Positions 34,637 to 43,832 of a stretch of DNA of 64,000 nt are shown one piece after another (position 1 is the first letter of the stretch; each line of letters starts with the position of its first letter). The notes under the pieces were generated by a model. It was not told where the DNA came from. It saw only the letters and a list, made by a program, of their open reading frames with translations, and did no database searches. Made by a program: the position numbers and the translations under genes. The stretch is from Hyphomicrobiales bacterium (GTDB lineage Bacteria > Pseudomonadota > Alphaproteobacteria > Rhizobiales > Rhizobiaceae), in the NCBI GenBank assembly GCA_900472625.1, contig UCIT01000085.1:62001-126000 (forward strand), written 5' to 3'.

Positions 34637-35851
34637 ATGCCATCAGCCTTGTCTTCCATCATCCGCGATCACCGGATCCGCGTCCCGACGCTGACGCTGG
34701 TGGCGCTTGCCTTCACCTATGCCTCGACCATGCCGTATCAATCGATGATCGGCATCAGCGAACTCGGCCTGTCGGATGGCGCCTATTCCGGACTCATTTT
34801 TGTTGCGGCGCTGGTCAATGTTACCACTAGCCTGACGCTTGGCATCTGGTCGGACAGGCTGAACGATCGCCGACCGCTGGTGCTGGCGTTGTCGGTCTGC
34901 GGCATGCTCGGCTTCGGCATGATCTACGAGTTCCGTACGGCTGCCGTTTTCATCTTCGCGACGCTGGTGCTGATTCCGATCAGCAACTCCACCTATTCGA
35001 TCCTCCTTGCCAGCATCCGGGCAACGACCAACACGATGGAGCGCGGGCGCGGCGCGGCGATCACCGCCACGGTGCGCGCCCTGTTTTCCGGCTCCTGGGC
35101 CCTGGCACCGGGCCTGATCGGCCTCTATCTCCTCAATTCGCAGTCAATGACGCCGGCCTACGGTATTGCCGGCCTCGCCAGCCTGACCTGCTTCTGCCTA
35201 TACCTGTTCCTTGTCCGACCGGCACCAAAACGCGAGGGCGCACCCATCCAGCACGTTGGCTTTCTCCCGTCGCTCGGCCGGATCATTTCGCCCTCTGTGC
35301 TGTCGCGCATCGGCGTAATGGCGCTGTTGATCGGGATGCAGCGGTCAAACAGCGTGGTCTCGCCGCTGATCATCACCCATGCCGCCGGCGGCAGCGTCGT
35401 CGATGTCGGGTTCATGGCCGGTCTCGTCGCATTCCTGGAAATGCCGTTCATGATGATGTGGGGCGCGCTGCAGCGGCGGTTCCGCAGCGCTCACCTGCTT
35501 GCCCTGGGAACGCTGATCTATTGTGTGTACCTTGCACTTCTCGGCTTTGCCTCGGTGCCGTGGCACATCTACGCGCTGGTACCGATCAACGCCTGCGGCA
35601 CCGCTGCGATCCTCAGCATTCCCATCAGCTACATGCAGGACCTGATCGCCGATCGGCCGGGACTCGGCAGTTCGCTGATCTCGGTCAACACCTTCGTCGC
35701 CAATGGGCTTAGCGCAGCCATCTTTGCAACTGGCACCAGCTTCACCAGTTATTCCGGCACAGCACAGTTTGCGGCTGCCATCGGCCTTGTATCGATCGGG
35801 CTGCTGCTATTTCTCGAGCGAAACCCGCGCGCGGTGCGGTTGCCGGCGTAG
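34637..35851 (+). CDS. MFS transporter, sugar-efflux (Set-like) type
   Basis: 404 residues, 12 membrane segments. GIWSDRLNDRRPLVLA is the MFS loop 2-3 motif; the second half has YMQDLIADRPGLGSSLISV, as in SetA/SotA-type sugar efflux pumps (YMQDLMPGRPGAATTL). Probable export of sugars or analogues; substrate unknown. The next downstream gene is another MFS pump in the same direction, 144 bp away. Confidence 0.78.
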   Translation: MPSALSSIIRDHRIRVPTLTLVALAFTYASTMPYQSMIGISELGLSDGAYSGLIFVAALVNVTTSLTLGIWSDRLNDRRPLVLALSVCGMLGFGMIYEFRTAAVFIFATLVLIPISNSTYSILLASIRATTNTMERGRGAAITATVRALFSGSWALAPGLIGLYLLNSQSMTPAYGIAGLASLTCFCLYLFLVRPAPKREGAPIQHVGFLPSLGRIISPSVLSRIGVMALLIGMQRSNSVVSPLIITHAAGGSVVDVGFMAGLVAFLEMPFMMMWGALQRRFRSAHLLALGTLIYCVYLALLGFASVPWHIYALVPINACGTAAILSIPISYMQDLIADRPGLGSSLISVNTFVANGLSAAIFATGTSFTSYSGTAQFAAAIGLVSIGLLLFLERNPRAVRLPA

Positions 35852-35995
35852 CGTGTGGTTCATGCGATGCGGTTGGTAGGACCTCGTCGCGCCATTGCAT
35901 TTGCGTGAAAGCGTGCCGATGCGTTAGGCAATTGGGAGAATATGTTACTTGCAAGAAAACGATACCCACTCGGGGAATGACTCAAGGCGTACCGC

Positions 35996-37444
35996 ATGAC
36001 CAGCACCGCAGCCCCTTCTCCTGACAAAGCCTCCGTGTTTCAGCTGTTTTCCAGACCAGTGCTGCCGGCGACGCTGATGCTGGGGGGTGGCGTGACGCTT
36101 TATGCGGTTGAGACCTACATCATGGCGACGATCGCGCCGTCGATCGTGCGTGATATCGGCGGGTTGTCTCTGCTGTTCTGGGTGACGACGCTGTATGTCG
36201 CGGCAGCCGTGCTCGGGTCAATCTTCGTCGCCATGCGGCCGCGCGGCACCGGTTTGCGCACGGTCTATGTGGCAGGCGCGGTGATGTTTGCGCTCGGCAG
36301 TCTGGTGTGCGGGCTGGCGCCGTCGATGCCGGTGGTGCTGGTCGGCCGCGCCGTCCAGGGGTTTGGCGCCGGTGTGCTGGCGGCGCTTGCCTATGCCTTC
36401 ATCCGCTTCGCCTACCCCGAGGCGCTGTGGCGAAAGGCATCGACGCTGTATGCGGCTATCTGGGGCGTCTCAACGTTGCTTGGCCCCAGCCTTGGCGGCG
36501 TGTTTTCCGATGGCAGCGACTGGCGCCATGCCTTTCTGCTGATTGTTCCGGTCAGCGCGCTGATGGCCGTGCTCGGGCCGCTGCTGTTGCCGAAGGCCGA
36601 CGACGACCGTGGCGCTGGCAAGGTGCCGATGCCGCAGATCGGCCTGTTGCTCGCCGCCGTATTGCTGGTCAGCCTGGCTGGGACGATCGAGGCGACGCAG
36701 GCCAAGGCGCTTTTGATCGCCTTGTCGATCGCTGCCGTCATCGCGATGCTCGCCATCGAAAAGCGCAGCGACAACCGGCTGCTGCCATCCGGCGCCGTCA
36801 CCCTCGTCAATCCGCTGGCGCGGGTCTATCTGATCGTCTTCCTGCTGATGCTGGTGCTGACCAGCGATATCTACATTCCCTATTTCCTGCAGACGCTGCA
36901 CAATATCACGCCGCTGGAATCGGGTTACCTGACGGCGCTGGTGGCGCTCGGCTGGACGATTGCCGCCTTTATCAGCAGCACGCTCTCCGGCCGACGGGCG
37001 AGCCAGGCGATCGTTGTCGGCTGCGTGCTCGAAACCATCGCGGCGGCGTCGCTGGCGCTGTTTCTGGCGCGCGACAACCAAGCTGGCGCGCTGTCGGTGC
37101 TGACGCCGGCGGTCATCGGCATGTTTCTGATGGGTTTCGGCGTCGGCATGGCCTGGGCGCACCTGACCACCAAGATTCTGCACATCGTCGAGAATGCCGA
37201 ACAGGACAAGGCGTCGGCCGCAATCACCACCGTGCAATCTTTGGGAAGTGCTTTCGGCGCGGCGCTGGCGGGCGTGATCGTCAACAGCACCGGGCTGGTG
37301 TCGCCCGGCGGGATTTCCGGCAGCGTTTCGGCTGCGCACTGGCTCTATGTCTTGATGGCGCTGCCCGGCCTGCTGACGATCGCCATCTCGCTGTCGATCC
37401 GGGCGACGGGCGACCGGACCGAGGAGCAAGCGGCGGCGGCCTGA
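35996..37444 (+). CDS. MFS transporter, DHA2 (14-helix) drug efflux type
   Basis: 482 residues, about 14 membrane segments. Motif C-like ASTLYAAIWGVSTLLGPSLGG in helix 5, TYIMATIAPSIVRDIGG in helix 1, GRAVQGFGAGVLAALAYAFIR in helix 4 and a second half without a clear DHA1 pattern. Likely a proton-driven exporter of toxic compounds in the inner membrane. The stop is 4 bp from the convergent oxidoreductase. Confidence 0.82.
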   Translation: MTSTAAPSPDKASVFQLFSRPVLPATLMLGGGVTLYAVETYIMATIAPSIVRDIGGLSLLFWVTTLYVAAAVLGSIFVAMRPRGTGLRTVYVAGAVMFALGSLVCGLAPSMPVVLVGRAVQGFGAGVLAALAYAFIRFAYPEALWRKASTLYAAIWGVSTLLGPSLGGVFSDGSDWRHAFLLIVPVSALMAVLGPLLLPKADDDRGAGKVPMPQIGLLLAAVLLVSLAGTIEATQAKALLIALSIAAVIAMLAIEKRSDNRLLPSGAVTLVNPLARVYLIVFLLMLVLTSDIYIPYFLQTLHNITPLESGYLTALVALGWTIAAFISSTLSGRRASQAIVVGCVLETIAAASLALFLARDNQAGALSVLTPAVIGMFLMGFGVGMAWAHLTTKILHIVENAEQDKASAAITTVQSLGSAFGAALAGVIVNSTGLVSPGGISGSVSAAHWLYVLMALPGLLTIAISLSIRATGDRTEEQAAAA

Positions 37445-37447
37445 GCG

Positions 37448-38443
37448 TCAGACCGCCAGCATGATCTTGCCGATATGGCTGCTGGTTTCCATCAGCCGGT
37501 GCGCTTCGGCGACGTCCTCAAAGGCGAAGGTCTTGTGGATGACGGGAGCGAGCTTGCCCTCGTCGAGCAGCGGCCAGACCTGCGACAGGAGATCGTCGCG
37601 GATGGCGCGCTTTTCTTCAGGCGTGCGGGGACGCAGCGTCGAGCCGGTGACAGTGAGGCGCTTGACCATGATCGGCGCGAGGCTGACCTTTTCGGCGATG
37701 GCGCCACCGAGGAAGGCGATGATCGACAGGCAGCCATCCCTCGTGAGCGACGCAAGGTTCTTCTCGAAATAGGCAGCGCCGATCATGTCGAGGATCATGT
37801 CGACGCCATTCTCCGTCTCAGCCTTGATGACCTCGGCAAAATCCTCTGTCTTGTAGTTGATGGCCCTGACGGCACCGAGCTTGACGCAGGCATCGCACTT
37901 TTCCTGCGATCCAGCCGTGGCGTAGACCCTGGCGCCGAAGGCGGTGGCAAGCTGGATCGCCGTGGTGCCGATACCGCTGGAGCCGCCATGGACGAGAACG
38001 GTCTCGCCTTCGGTGAGGCCAGCCATCTGGAACATGTTGGCCCAGACGGTGAAATAGTTTTCCGGCAGCGCCGCCGCCTTTACAGCATCGTAGCCGTTGG
38101 GGAAACGCAGCGCCTGGCCTGCGGGGATGAGGCAATATTCGGCATAGGCGCCGCCATTGGTGAGGCCGCAGACCTTGTCGCCGATGGCATAGCCGCTGAC
38201 GCCGGCGCCGATGGCGACGACTTCGCCCGCGATCTCGAGGCCGAGAATCGGGCTTGCGTCCCTCGGTGGCGGATAGGTGCCCTGGCGCTGCGCGACATCC
38301 GGGCGGTTGACGCCGATGGACTGGGTCTTGACGAGGATCTGGCCCTCCCCGGCGACGGGCACCGGCCCGTTGGCGATGGTCATCACATCAGGGGCGCCGA
38401 AGTGCGGCAGGTCGACGAAACGCATATGCGCAGGCAATGACAT
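37448..38443 (-). CDS. NAD(P)H-quinone oxidoreductase (zinc-less MDR family)
   Basis: 331 residues. Substrate domain with VNRPDVAQRQGTYPPP and LGLEIAGEVVAIGAGV; nucleotide fold VLVHGGSSGIGTTAIQLA (AxxGxxG-like) at about 143-160. Matches the PIG3/QorA-like NAD(P)H quinone oxidoreductases, which reduce quinones in the cytosol. The structural zinc Cys set of alcohol dehydrogenases is missing. AGGAGA supports the start at 38443. Confidence 0.88.
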   Translation of the reverse strand: MSLPAHMRFVDLPHFGAPDVMTIANGPVPVAGEGQILVKTQSIGVNRPDVAQRQGTYPPPRDASPILGLEIAGEVVAIGAGVSGYAIGDKVCGLTNGGAYAEYCLIPAGQALRFPNGYDAVKAAALPENYFTVWANMFQMAGLTEGETVLVHGGSSGIGTTAIQLATAFGARVYATAGSQEKCDACVKLGAVRAINYKTEDFAEVIKAETENGVDMILDMIGAAYFEKNLASLTRDGCLSIIAFLGGAIAEKVSLAPIMVKRLTVTGSTLRPRTPEEKRAIRDDLLSQVWPLLDEGKLAPVIHKTFAFEDVAEAHRLMETSSHIGKIMLAV

Positions 38444-38518
38444 CACTGGTCTCCTCATTCGGTCACCAGTGAGATAGTTCAGCCCCCCTTCATTGAGAAG
38501 GGCGGAAACGGCAGAGCG

Positions 38519-40324
38519 TCAATTCGCCTCGCCCAGCTGGTGGAACACCAACCCTTCCGTGCTCTCCTTCGCATGCGCCTTGATCTGGGCGATGGCGGCC
38601 GAGACGCGGCTGATATCGTCGATAACGAGGCCTTCGGGCAGTTCCAGCACCCCGATCGAGCAGCGCATCAGCGGGAAAAATGCCTCGACACCGGCGCGGT
38701 CATGGCCGCGGATGCGACCGGCGGCGCGGTCGATGTCGGAGTAGAGGTCCTGCGCATCGTCGTGGAAATCGCCGATCAGCCGATCGAGAATCTCGGTCAG
38801 CTCCTCCTTGGTCCAGCCCCGGACGCCGATGAAGAAATCATCGCCGCCGACATGGCCGAGGAAATGCCGCTCGGCAAAGAAGTATCGGCGCATCAGGGCC
38901 GCGAACAGCGAGATCGCGTGGTCGCCGAGATGGAAGCCATAGGCATCGTTGAAGGGCTTGAAGTTGTCGAAGTCGCAATAGCAAAAGTGTCGCGTCCGGT
39001 CGTCGTCGCGGCTTGCCTCGCGCATGAAATCGCGGATGGCATGGTTGCCGGGAAGCCCGGTCAGCGGGTTCTGGTCCTGTGCCGTCTTCAGCTTCTTCTC
39101 GTTCATCACCTTGATCAGCGAGGCGGCGGAGACGACACCAGCGTAGCGCATGTTTTCGGTCAGGAGCAGGCAGTTGGCGCCTTCCATATTGGCGAAGATC
39201 GCCATCAGCTGCTCGGCATCGGAATCGAGGCCGACGATCGGCGCCATCTCGACGAAATGCGAGATGGTGCGCTCATAGAGCTTGTTCTTCAGGAGATCGC
39301 GGCCGAAGGGGTGATAAATATATTCCTTCAGATGGCGCTCGTGCAGGATGCCGCGCGGCTCGCCGTTGGCGTTCAGCACCGGGAAGAAGGCGTTCTGCGG
39401 ATGGCGGCGGAAAACCTCGAAAACGCTATCGATCGTGTCGTTCTCGAACACCGTCGGCAGCACTTCGATCTGCTTGCGGATGAGGATTTCGTCGAGCGAC
39501 TGCGTGGCGCGCGTGGTCTTGCCAAGATCGACAAGATGCGGAAAGGACGGCTGCAACTCGCTGAGATGCGTGGTCGGCCGCGAGATGAACCAGCCCTGGA
39601 CGAGATCGACGCCATATTCGCGGCAAGTGACGAACTCGGCTTCGGTCTCGATGCCTTCAGCGATGACGCGGGTGCCGAGAACATGGGCGATGTGGACGAT
39701 GTTCTTCAGCAGATGACGCTTGCGCGGATTGCTGTCGATATCGGCGACGAAATAGCGGTCGATCTTCAGATAATCCACCGGATGGTCGCACAGCAGCTTC
39801 ATCTCACCGTGACCGACGCCGAAATCATCGATCGCCAGCTTGAAGCCACGCTTGCGCAGCAGCGACACCAGCGCGGCGAATTCCGGGACGCTGGTGTTGT
39901 CGAAACGCTCGGAGAACTCGAAGCAGATGGACGACGGCGGGATATTGGCCAGCTTCAGATGCTGCAGCAGATTTTCGACCAGCCGTTCGCCATGCGGAAT
40001 GAGGCGGACATCGAGATTGATGAACAGCGTCGCGCTGGCGAAGTTCGACATGGTGGCGAATTTGGCCAGCGCCCGGCTTGCCACCATCTGCTCCAGCTGC
40101 AGCAGCTGATCGCCGCGGTGGGCTTCGTCGAGGATCTCGACCGGCGAGTTGAAGCCAAGCCGCTCCTGGCCGCGCATCAACGATTCATAGCCGAAGACGA
40201 CGCCGGTGCCGGCCTCGACGATAGGCTGAAAGGCGTTTTCGATGACAAGCTTGGCGAGGGTGATGATCTGGTCGCTGGCGTATCGACGGATCAGCGCGGG
40301 TTCGACGGTGGCAGCCAAAGACAT
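38519..40324 (-). CDS. EAL-CBS-GGDEF protein with altered signature motifs
   Basis: 601 residues. EAL-like domain at about 30-265: the motif is YESLMRG (ESL, not EAL), but AIDDFGVGHGE, KIDRYF and AEGIETEAEF are kept. CBS pair at about 280-400 (IEVLPTVFENDTIDSVFEVF, PVLNANGEPRGIL, NCLLLTENMRYAGVVSAASL). GGDEF-like domain at about 420-590 with VGGDDFFIGV (GGDDF). The fold resembles Bacillus YkuI and proteobacterial EAL-CBS-GGDEF proteins. Whether it binds, makes or cleaves c-di-GMP is not clear: the conservative E-to-D change might allow binding. GGAG supports ATG at 40324; GTG at 40336 is another option. Confidence 0.88.
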   Translation of the reverse strand: MSLAATVEPALIRRYASDQIITLAKLVIENAFQPIVEAGTGVVFGYESLMRGQERLGFNSPVEILDEAHRGDQLLQLEQMVASRALAKFATMSNFASATLFINLDVRLIPHGERLVENLLQHLKLANIPPSSICFEFSERFDNTSVPEFAALVSLLRKRGFKLAIDDFGVGHGEMKLLCDHPVDYLKIDRYFVADIDSNPRKRHLLKNIVHIAHVLGTRVIAEGIETEAEFVTCREYGVDLVQGWFISRPTTHLSELQPSFPHLVDLGKTTRATQSLDEILIRKQIEVLPTVFENDTIDSVFEVFRRHPQNAFFPVLNANGEPRGILHERHLKEYIYHPFGRDLLKNKLYERTISHFVEMAPIVGLDSDAEQLMAIFANMEGANCLLLTENMRYAGVVSAASLIKVMNEKKLKTAQDQNPLTGLPGNHAIRDFMREASRDDDRTRHFCYCDFDNFKPFNDAYGFHLGDHAISLFAALMRRYFFAERHFLGHVGGDDFFIGVRGWTKEELTEILDRLIGDFHDDAQDLYSDIDRAAGRIRGHDRAGVEAFFPLMRCSIGVLELPEGLVIDDISRVSAAIAQIKAHAKESTEGLVFHQLGEAN

Positions 40325-40469
40325 GCCATTCTCCACTGTGATAAATTTCTTTTGTTGTTTTTCGCGGGGAGACTAGCGGGCAAGAGTCAACGAAGGCTTT
40401 CGCCAGTGTGACGGTTTTGTGAAACGTTGGAGCTGCGGGCGGACCGTTGCGGTCCGTCGCGGGGATCGA

Positions 40470-40691
40470 TCAGGCGGAGCGCCTGTGTTCGGCAAACATG
40501 TCTGCAACGCATTTGCCGTCCGCCGATACGCTGTTGCGGGCATCGGTTGCGCCGCCGAGCTTGCGGGTCGCGTCCCACAGGCGTAGCGCCTCGCGTACAA
40601 CCTCGCTGCTGGAGACATAGGTGCCATCGTCGATCGCTGCGCGGATATCGGCTGCCTGCAGGGGCGAGATGGAAACAGTTACCATTGGCAT
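40470..40691 (-). CDS. ParD-like antitoxin, without a toxin partner
   Basis: 73 residues: VTVSISPLQAADIRAAIDDG then SSSEVVREALRLW, the ribbon-helix-helix and helix of ParD antitoxins. GGAGGA supports the start. The region downstream (40325-40469) has no ParE-like sequence, so it is an orphan, either a relic or a partner of a distant toxin. The C-terminus differs from canonical ParD after residue 45. Confidence 0.75.
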   Translation of the reverse strand: MPMVTVSISPLQAADIRAAIDDGTYVSSSEVVREALRLWDATRKLGGATDARNSVSADGKCVADMFAEHRRSA

Positions 40692-40871
40692 GTCATTCCT
40701 CCCATTTCCTCGCCGGGCAAAACTGCCCGTCGGGGGACGGATACGCATGGAAGCAGACCGCCGGACACCGCCGTTTCCGCGACTGCCTTACACTCCAATT
40801 TTAGACCTCGCTCACATTCCTGTCAAAAAAGAAACAGTCCGTGATAAACAGGCTGTGAATAGCGGGCACAA

Positions 40872-41429
40872 CTAGCGCCTGACGGCAAAGCCGAAAGCCA
40901 GCATCGTCCAGCCCTGGATAAACAGGTCGCAGGCGAGGAAGAGGCCGAGAATCCACAGGCTGTTGACCGGCCAGCCGAGCACAATGACAAAGCCTGCAAG
41001 CGCTGTGATCACGCCGCTTGCGACCACCCACTGCCATCCCTTCAACGGCCGCATGCGCAGGCCGACCCAGACGCGAAAAATTCCGGCGATCAGCAACGCC
41101 ATGGCCAGAAACAGTGTGAGAGCCGCCGATGCCAAAATGGGATTGATGAAGGCGAAGATGCCGGCCAGCACATAGAGCACCCCGCTCAGCGCCCAGAACA
41201 GCAGTTGATCCCAGCCTCGCACCTGAAAGGCATGAACGAGGTAGACGATGCCGCCGATCAGCATGAAAAGGCCGACGTAATAGACGGAGACGACGGTGGC
41301 CAGAAATACGTTGGCGGCAGCGATGATACCGCAGGCGATCAAGAGCGCGCCGAGGATCGCAAACCAAAGCCACTTCGACCGAAGCTCCGACGTCGAGGAC
41401 GAAGAGATTTCATTGGACAGGTCTGTCAT
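40872..41429 (-). CDS. HdeD family membrane protein
   Basis: 185 residues with six membrane helices in three pairs, the HdeD pattern: WFAILGALLIACGIIAAANV, YYVGLFMLIGGIVYLVHAF, ALSGVLYVLAGIFAFINPIL, LFLAMALLIAGIFRVWVG and GVITALAGFVIVLGWPVNSLWILGLFLA. HdeD proteins are linked to acid resistance in enterobacteria; function here is unknown. GGGAGGT precedes the ATG. Divergent from betI. Confidence 0.85.
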   Translation of the reverse strand: MTDLSNEISSSSTSELRSKWLWFAILGALLIACGIIAAANVFLATVVSVYYVGLFMLIGGIVYLVHAFQVRGWDQLLFWALSGVLYVLAGIFAFINPILASAALTLFLAMALLIAGIFRVWVGLRMRPLKGWQWVVASGVITALAGFVIVLGWPVNSLWILGLFLACDLFIQGWTMLAFGFAVRR

Positions 41430-41514
41430 TTTGCACCTCCCAGTTGCTCCATGACTATGAACCAGATGCAGCGGATGGAAAGAATTATCTCACGCACGAT
41501 CGCTCAGATTTTTA

Positions 41515-41534
41515 TTGATTGATCAGTCAATCAA
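41515..41534. promoter_or_regulatory. BetI operator candidate
   Basis: TTGATTGA-TCAG-TCAATCAA is an inverted repeat with perfect 8-bp arms and a 4-bp centre, 32 bp upstream of the betI start. It has the TTGATTG half of the E. coli BetI box. Regulation by BetI and choline is known for the family; this specific site is inferred. Confidence 0.6.
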
Positions 41535-41566
41535 AATTATGCTTGGGTCCTTACCGGAGAGATTTT

Positions 41567-42154
41567 GTGCCGAAAGTCGGAATGGAGCCAGTGCGCCGCA
41601 AGGCGCTTGTCGATGCAGCGCTGCGGGTGATCGGCGATCACGGCTCGCTCAGCGTCACCATGTCCGAAATCGCCAAACAGGCCGGCGTTTCGCCGGCCCT
41701 CGCCCACCACTATTTCGGCAGCAAGGAGCAGTTGCTGATCGAGACGATCCGATCGCTTCTAAAGCAATTGCGCGACGACGCGGTGACGGCGCTAAAGGCT
41801 GCGCGGACACCACGGGAAAAACTGTCGGCGCTGATCCGCGTCAGCTTCCAGGCCGACCAGTTCGCGCCGCAGACCATTGCCGCATGGCTCGCGTTCTATG
41901 CCGAGGCGCAGCGCTCGGAGGAAACGCGGCGCTTCCTGATGATCTATGCGCGGCGGTTGCGATCGAACCTTGTGGCCAACCTGAAGCCGCTTTGCCCGGC
42001 GGATGCCGCGGAACATATCGCCGAGGGCGCGGCTGCGATGATCGACGGGCTCTACATCAGGCAAAGTCTGCGCTCCGCGCCTGTGAGCATCGAGGCATCG
42101 ATTGCGTTGACGGAGGATTATGTGAGCATGCAGCTTGGGAGAGTGGGGATATGA
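41567..42154 (+). CDS. betI: BetI, choline-responsive TetR-type repressor
   Basis: 195 residues from GTG at 41567 (GGAGAGAT upstream). The N-terminus PKVGMEPVRRKALVDAALR and MSEIAKQAGVSPALAHHYFG match rhizobial BetI almost exactly; the rest is a TetR effector domain that binds choline. It represses the bet genes; choline relieves repression. It is followed by betB after 206 bp containing a large inverted repeat. The family normally heads a betICBA operon in Sinorhizobium, but betC is missing here. Confidence 0.93.
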   Translation: MPKVGMEPVRRKALVDAALRVIGDHGSLSVTMSEIAKQAGVSPALAHHYFGSKEQLLIETIRSLLKQLRDDAVTALKAARTPREKLSALIRVSFQADQFAPQTIAAWLAFYAEAQRSEETRRFLMIYARRLRSNLVANLKPLCPADAAEHIAEGAAAMIDGLYIRQSLRSAPVSIEASIALTEDYVSMQLGRVGI

Positions 42155-42166
42155 CATATCACTCAA

Positions 42167-42309
42167 ACTCCCTCATTCCTGTGCTTGTCACAGGAATCCA
42201 GCGAGCCCAAGTCCTTGGGCTCAGAAGTCCAATTTTCTCGACGAGGGTTCATTCACCGCGCAGACGCGCGGTGGCTGGATTCCTGTGACAAGCACAGGAA
42301 TGAGGGAGT
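42167..42309. repeat. Perfect 36-bp inverted repeat with two inner hairpins between betI and betB
   Basis: Bases 42167-42202 are the exact reverse complement of 42274-42309. Inside lie two more hairpins: GAGCCCAAG-tc-CTTGGGCTC (42203-42222) and ACCGCGC-AGAC-GCGCGGT (42256-42273). The outer arm (CTCATTCCTGTGCTTGTCAC) is a very common Rhizobium/Agrobacterium intergenic mosaic element. Its transcript would fold into a three-branched structure that could attenuate or stabilise betI-betB mRNA; this is inference. Confidence 0.8.
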
Positions 42310-42360
42310 GCTAAATTTGCCGTCTCGTTTCCGTCATATCGAACTTCAAAGGATAGATCC

Positions 42361-43824
42361 ATGAAAGCCCAGCCGAAAGCATCGCACTTCATCGACGGCG
42401 AGTATGTCGAGGACGACGCCGGCAGCGTGATCGAGAGCCTCTATCCGGCGACCGGCGAGGTGATCGCCCGGCTGCACGCGGCGACGCCCGCCATCGTCGA
42501 AAAGGCAATCGCCGCGGCGAAGCGGGCGCAGCCGGAATGGGCGGCGATGAGCCCCACGGCACGGGGTCGTATCCTGAAGCGCGCCGCCGAGATCATGCGC
42601 CAGCGCAACCGCGAACTTTCCGAGCTCGAGACGCTCGATACCGGCAAGCCGATCCAGGAAACCATCGTCGCCGATCCAACGTCGGGCGCCGACAGCTTCG
42701 AGTTCTTCGGCGGCGTGATTGCGGCCGGACTGAATGGTCAATACATCCCGCTTGGCGGCGACTTTGCCTATACCAAGCGGGTGCCGCTCGGCGTCTGCGT
42801 CGGCATCGGCGCCTGGAACTATCCGCAGCAGATCGCCTGCTGGAAGGGCGCGCCGGCGCTCGCCGCCGGCAACGCCATGGTGTTCAAGCCGTCTGAAAAC
42901 ACGCCGCTTGGCGCATTGAAGATCGCCGAGATCCTGATCGAGGCCGGCCTGCCGAAGGGACTTTTCAACGTCATCCAGGGTGACCGCGATACCGGGCCGC
43001 TGCTCGTCAACCACCCCGATGTCGCCAAGGTGTCGCTGACCGGCTCGGTGCCGACGGGCCGCAAGGTGGCGGCCGCCGCCGCCGGCAATCTCAAGCATGT
43101 GACGATGGAGCTCGGGGGCAAGTCGCCGCTGATCGTCTTCGACGACGCCGATATCGACAGCGCCATCGGCGGCGCCATGCTCGGCAACTTCTACTCGACC
43201 GGCCAGGTCTGCTCGAATGGCACCCGTGTCTTCGTGCAGAAAGCCATCAAGGGCGAATTCCTGAATCGGCTGAAGGCGCGCACCGACGCGATGGTGATCG
43301 GCGACCCGATGGACGAGGCGACGCAGGTCGGGCCGATGGTCTCCTGGGCACAGCGCGAAAAGGTGCTGGAGTATATCGAGAAGGGCAAGGCGCAGGGCGC
43401 CACGCTCATCGCCGGAGGCGGCATTCCGAACAACGTCGCCGGCGAAGGCTATTACGTGCAGCCGACCGTCTTCGCCGATGTGACCGACGAGATGACGATC
43501 GCCCGCGAGGAGATCTTCGGACCTGTGATGTGCGTGCTCGATTTCGACGACGAGGCCGAGGTGATCGCCCGCGGCAACGCCACCGAATTCGGCTTGGCGG
43601 CCGGTGTATTCACGTCGGATCTTTCGCGCGGCCATCGCGTGGTCGACCAGCTCGACGCTGGGACGCTGTGGATCAACACCTACAATCTATGCCCGGTGGA
43701 GATCCCCTTTGGCGGCTCCAAGCAGTCAGGCTTCGGGCGCGAGAACTCGCTTGCCGCGCTGGAGCATTATTCCGAGCTGAAGACGGTTTATGTCGGCATG
43801 GGCAAGGTCGAGGCGCCGTATTGA
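42361..43824 (+). CDS. betB: Betaine aldehyde dehydrogenase
   Basis: 487 residues. Aldehyde dehydrogenase motifs: MELGGKSPLIVFDDAD (general base E250) and YSTGQVCSNGTRVFVQ (nucleophile C284); AWNYPQQIACWKGAPALAAG and TGSVPTGRKVA form the NAD site. It oxidises betaine aldehyde to glycine betaine with NAD+, for osmoprotection or as nitrogen source. It follows betI and is separated from betA by a RelE/Xre module on the other strand. Confidence 0.95.
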   Translation: MKAQPKASHFIDGEYVEDDAGSVIESLYPATGEVIARLHAATPAIVEKAIAAAKRAQPEWAAMSPTARGRILKRAAEIMRQRNRELSELETLDTGKPIQETIVADPTSGADSFEFFGGVIAAGLNGQYIPLGGDFAYTKRVPLGVCVGIGAWNYPQQIACWKGAPALAAGNAMVFKPSENTPLGALKIAEILIEAGLPKGLFNVIQGDRDTGPLLVNHPDVAKVSLTGSVPTGRKVAAAAAGNLKHVTMELGGKSPLIVFDDADIDSAIGGAMLGNFYSTGQVCSNGTRVFVQKAIKGEFLNRLKARTDAMVIGDPMDEATQVGPMVSWAQREKVLEYIEKGKAQGATLIAGGGIPNNVAGEGYYVQPTVFADVTDEMTIAREEIFGPVMCVLDFDDEAEVIARGNATEFGLAAGVFTSDLSRGHRVVDQLDAGTLWINTYNLCPVEIPFGGSKQSGFGRENSLAALEHYSELKTVYVGMGKVEAPY

Positions 43825-43832
43825 CGATAGGG

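Noticed and set aside
40325..40469. A ParE toxin next to ParD
   Set aside because: The frames here show no ParE/RelE features.
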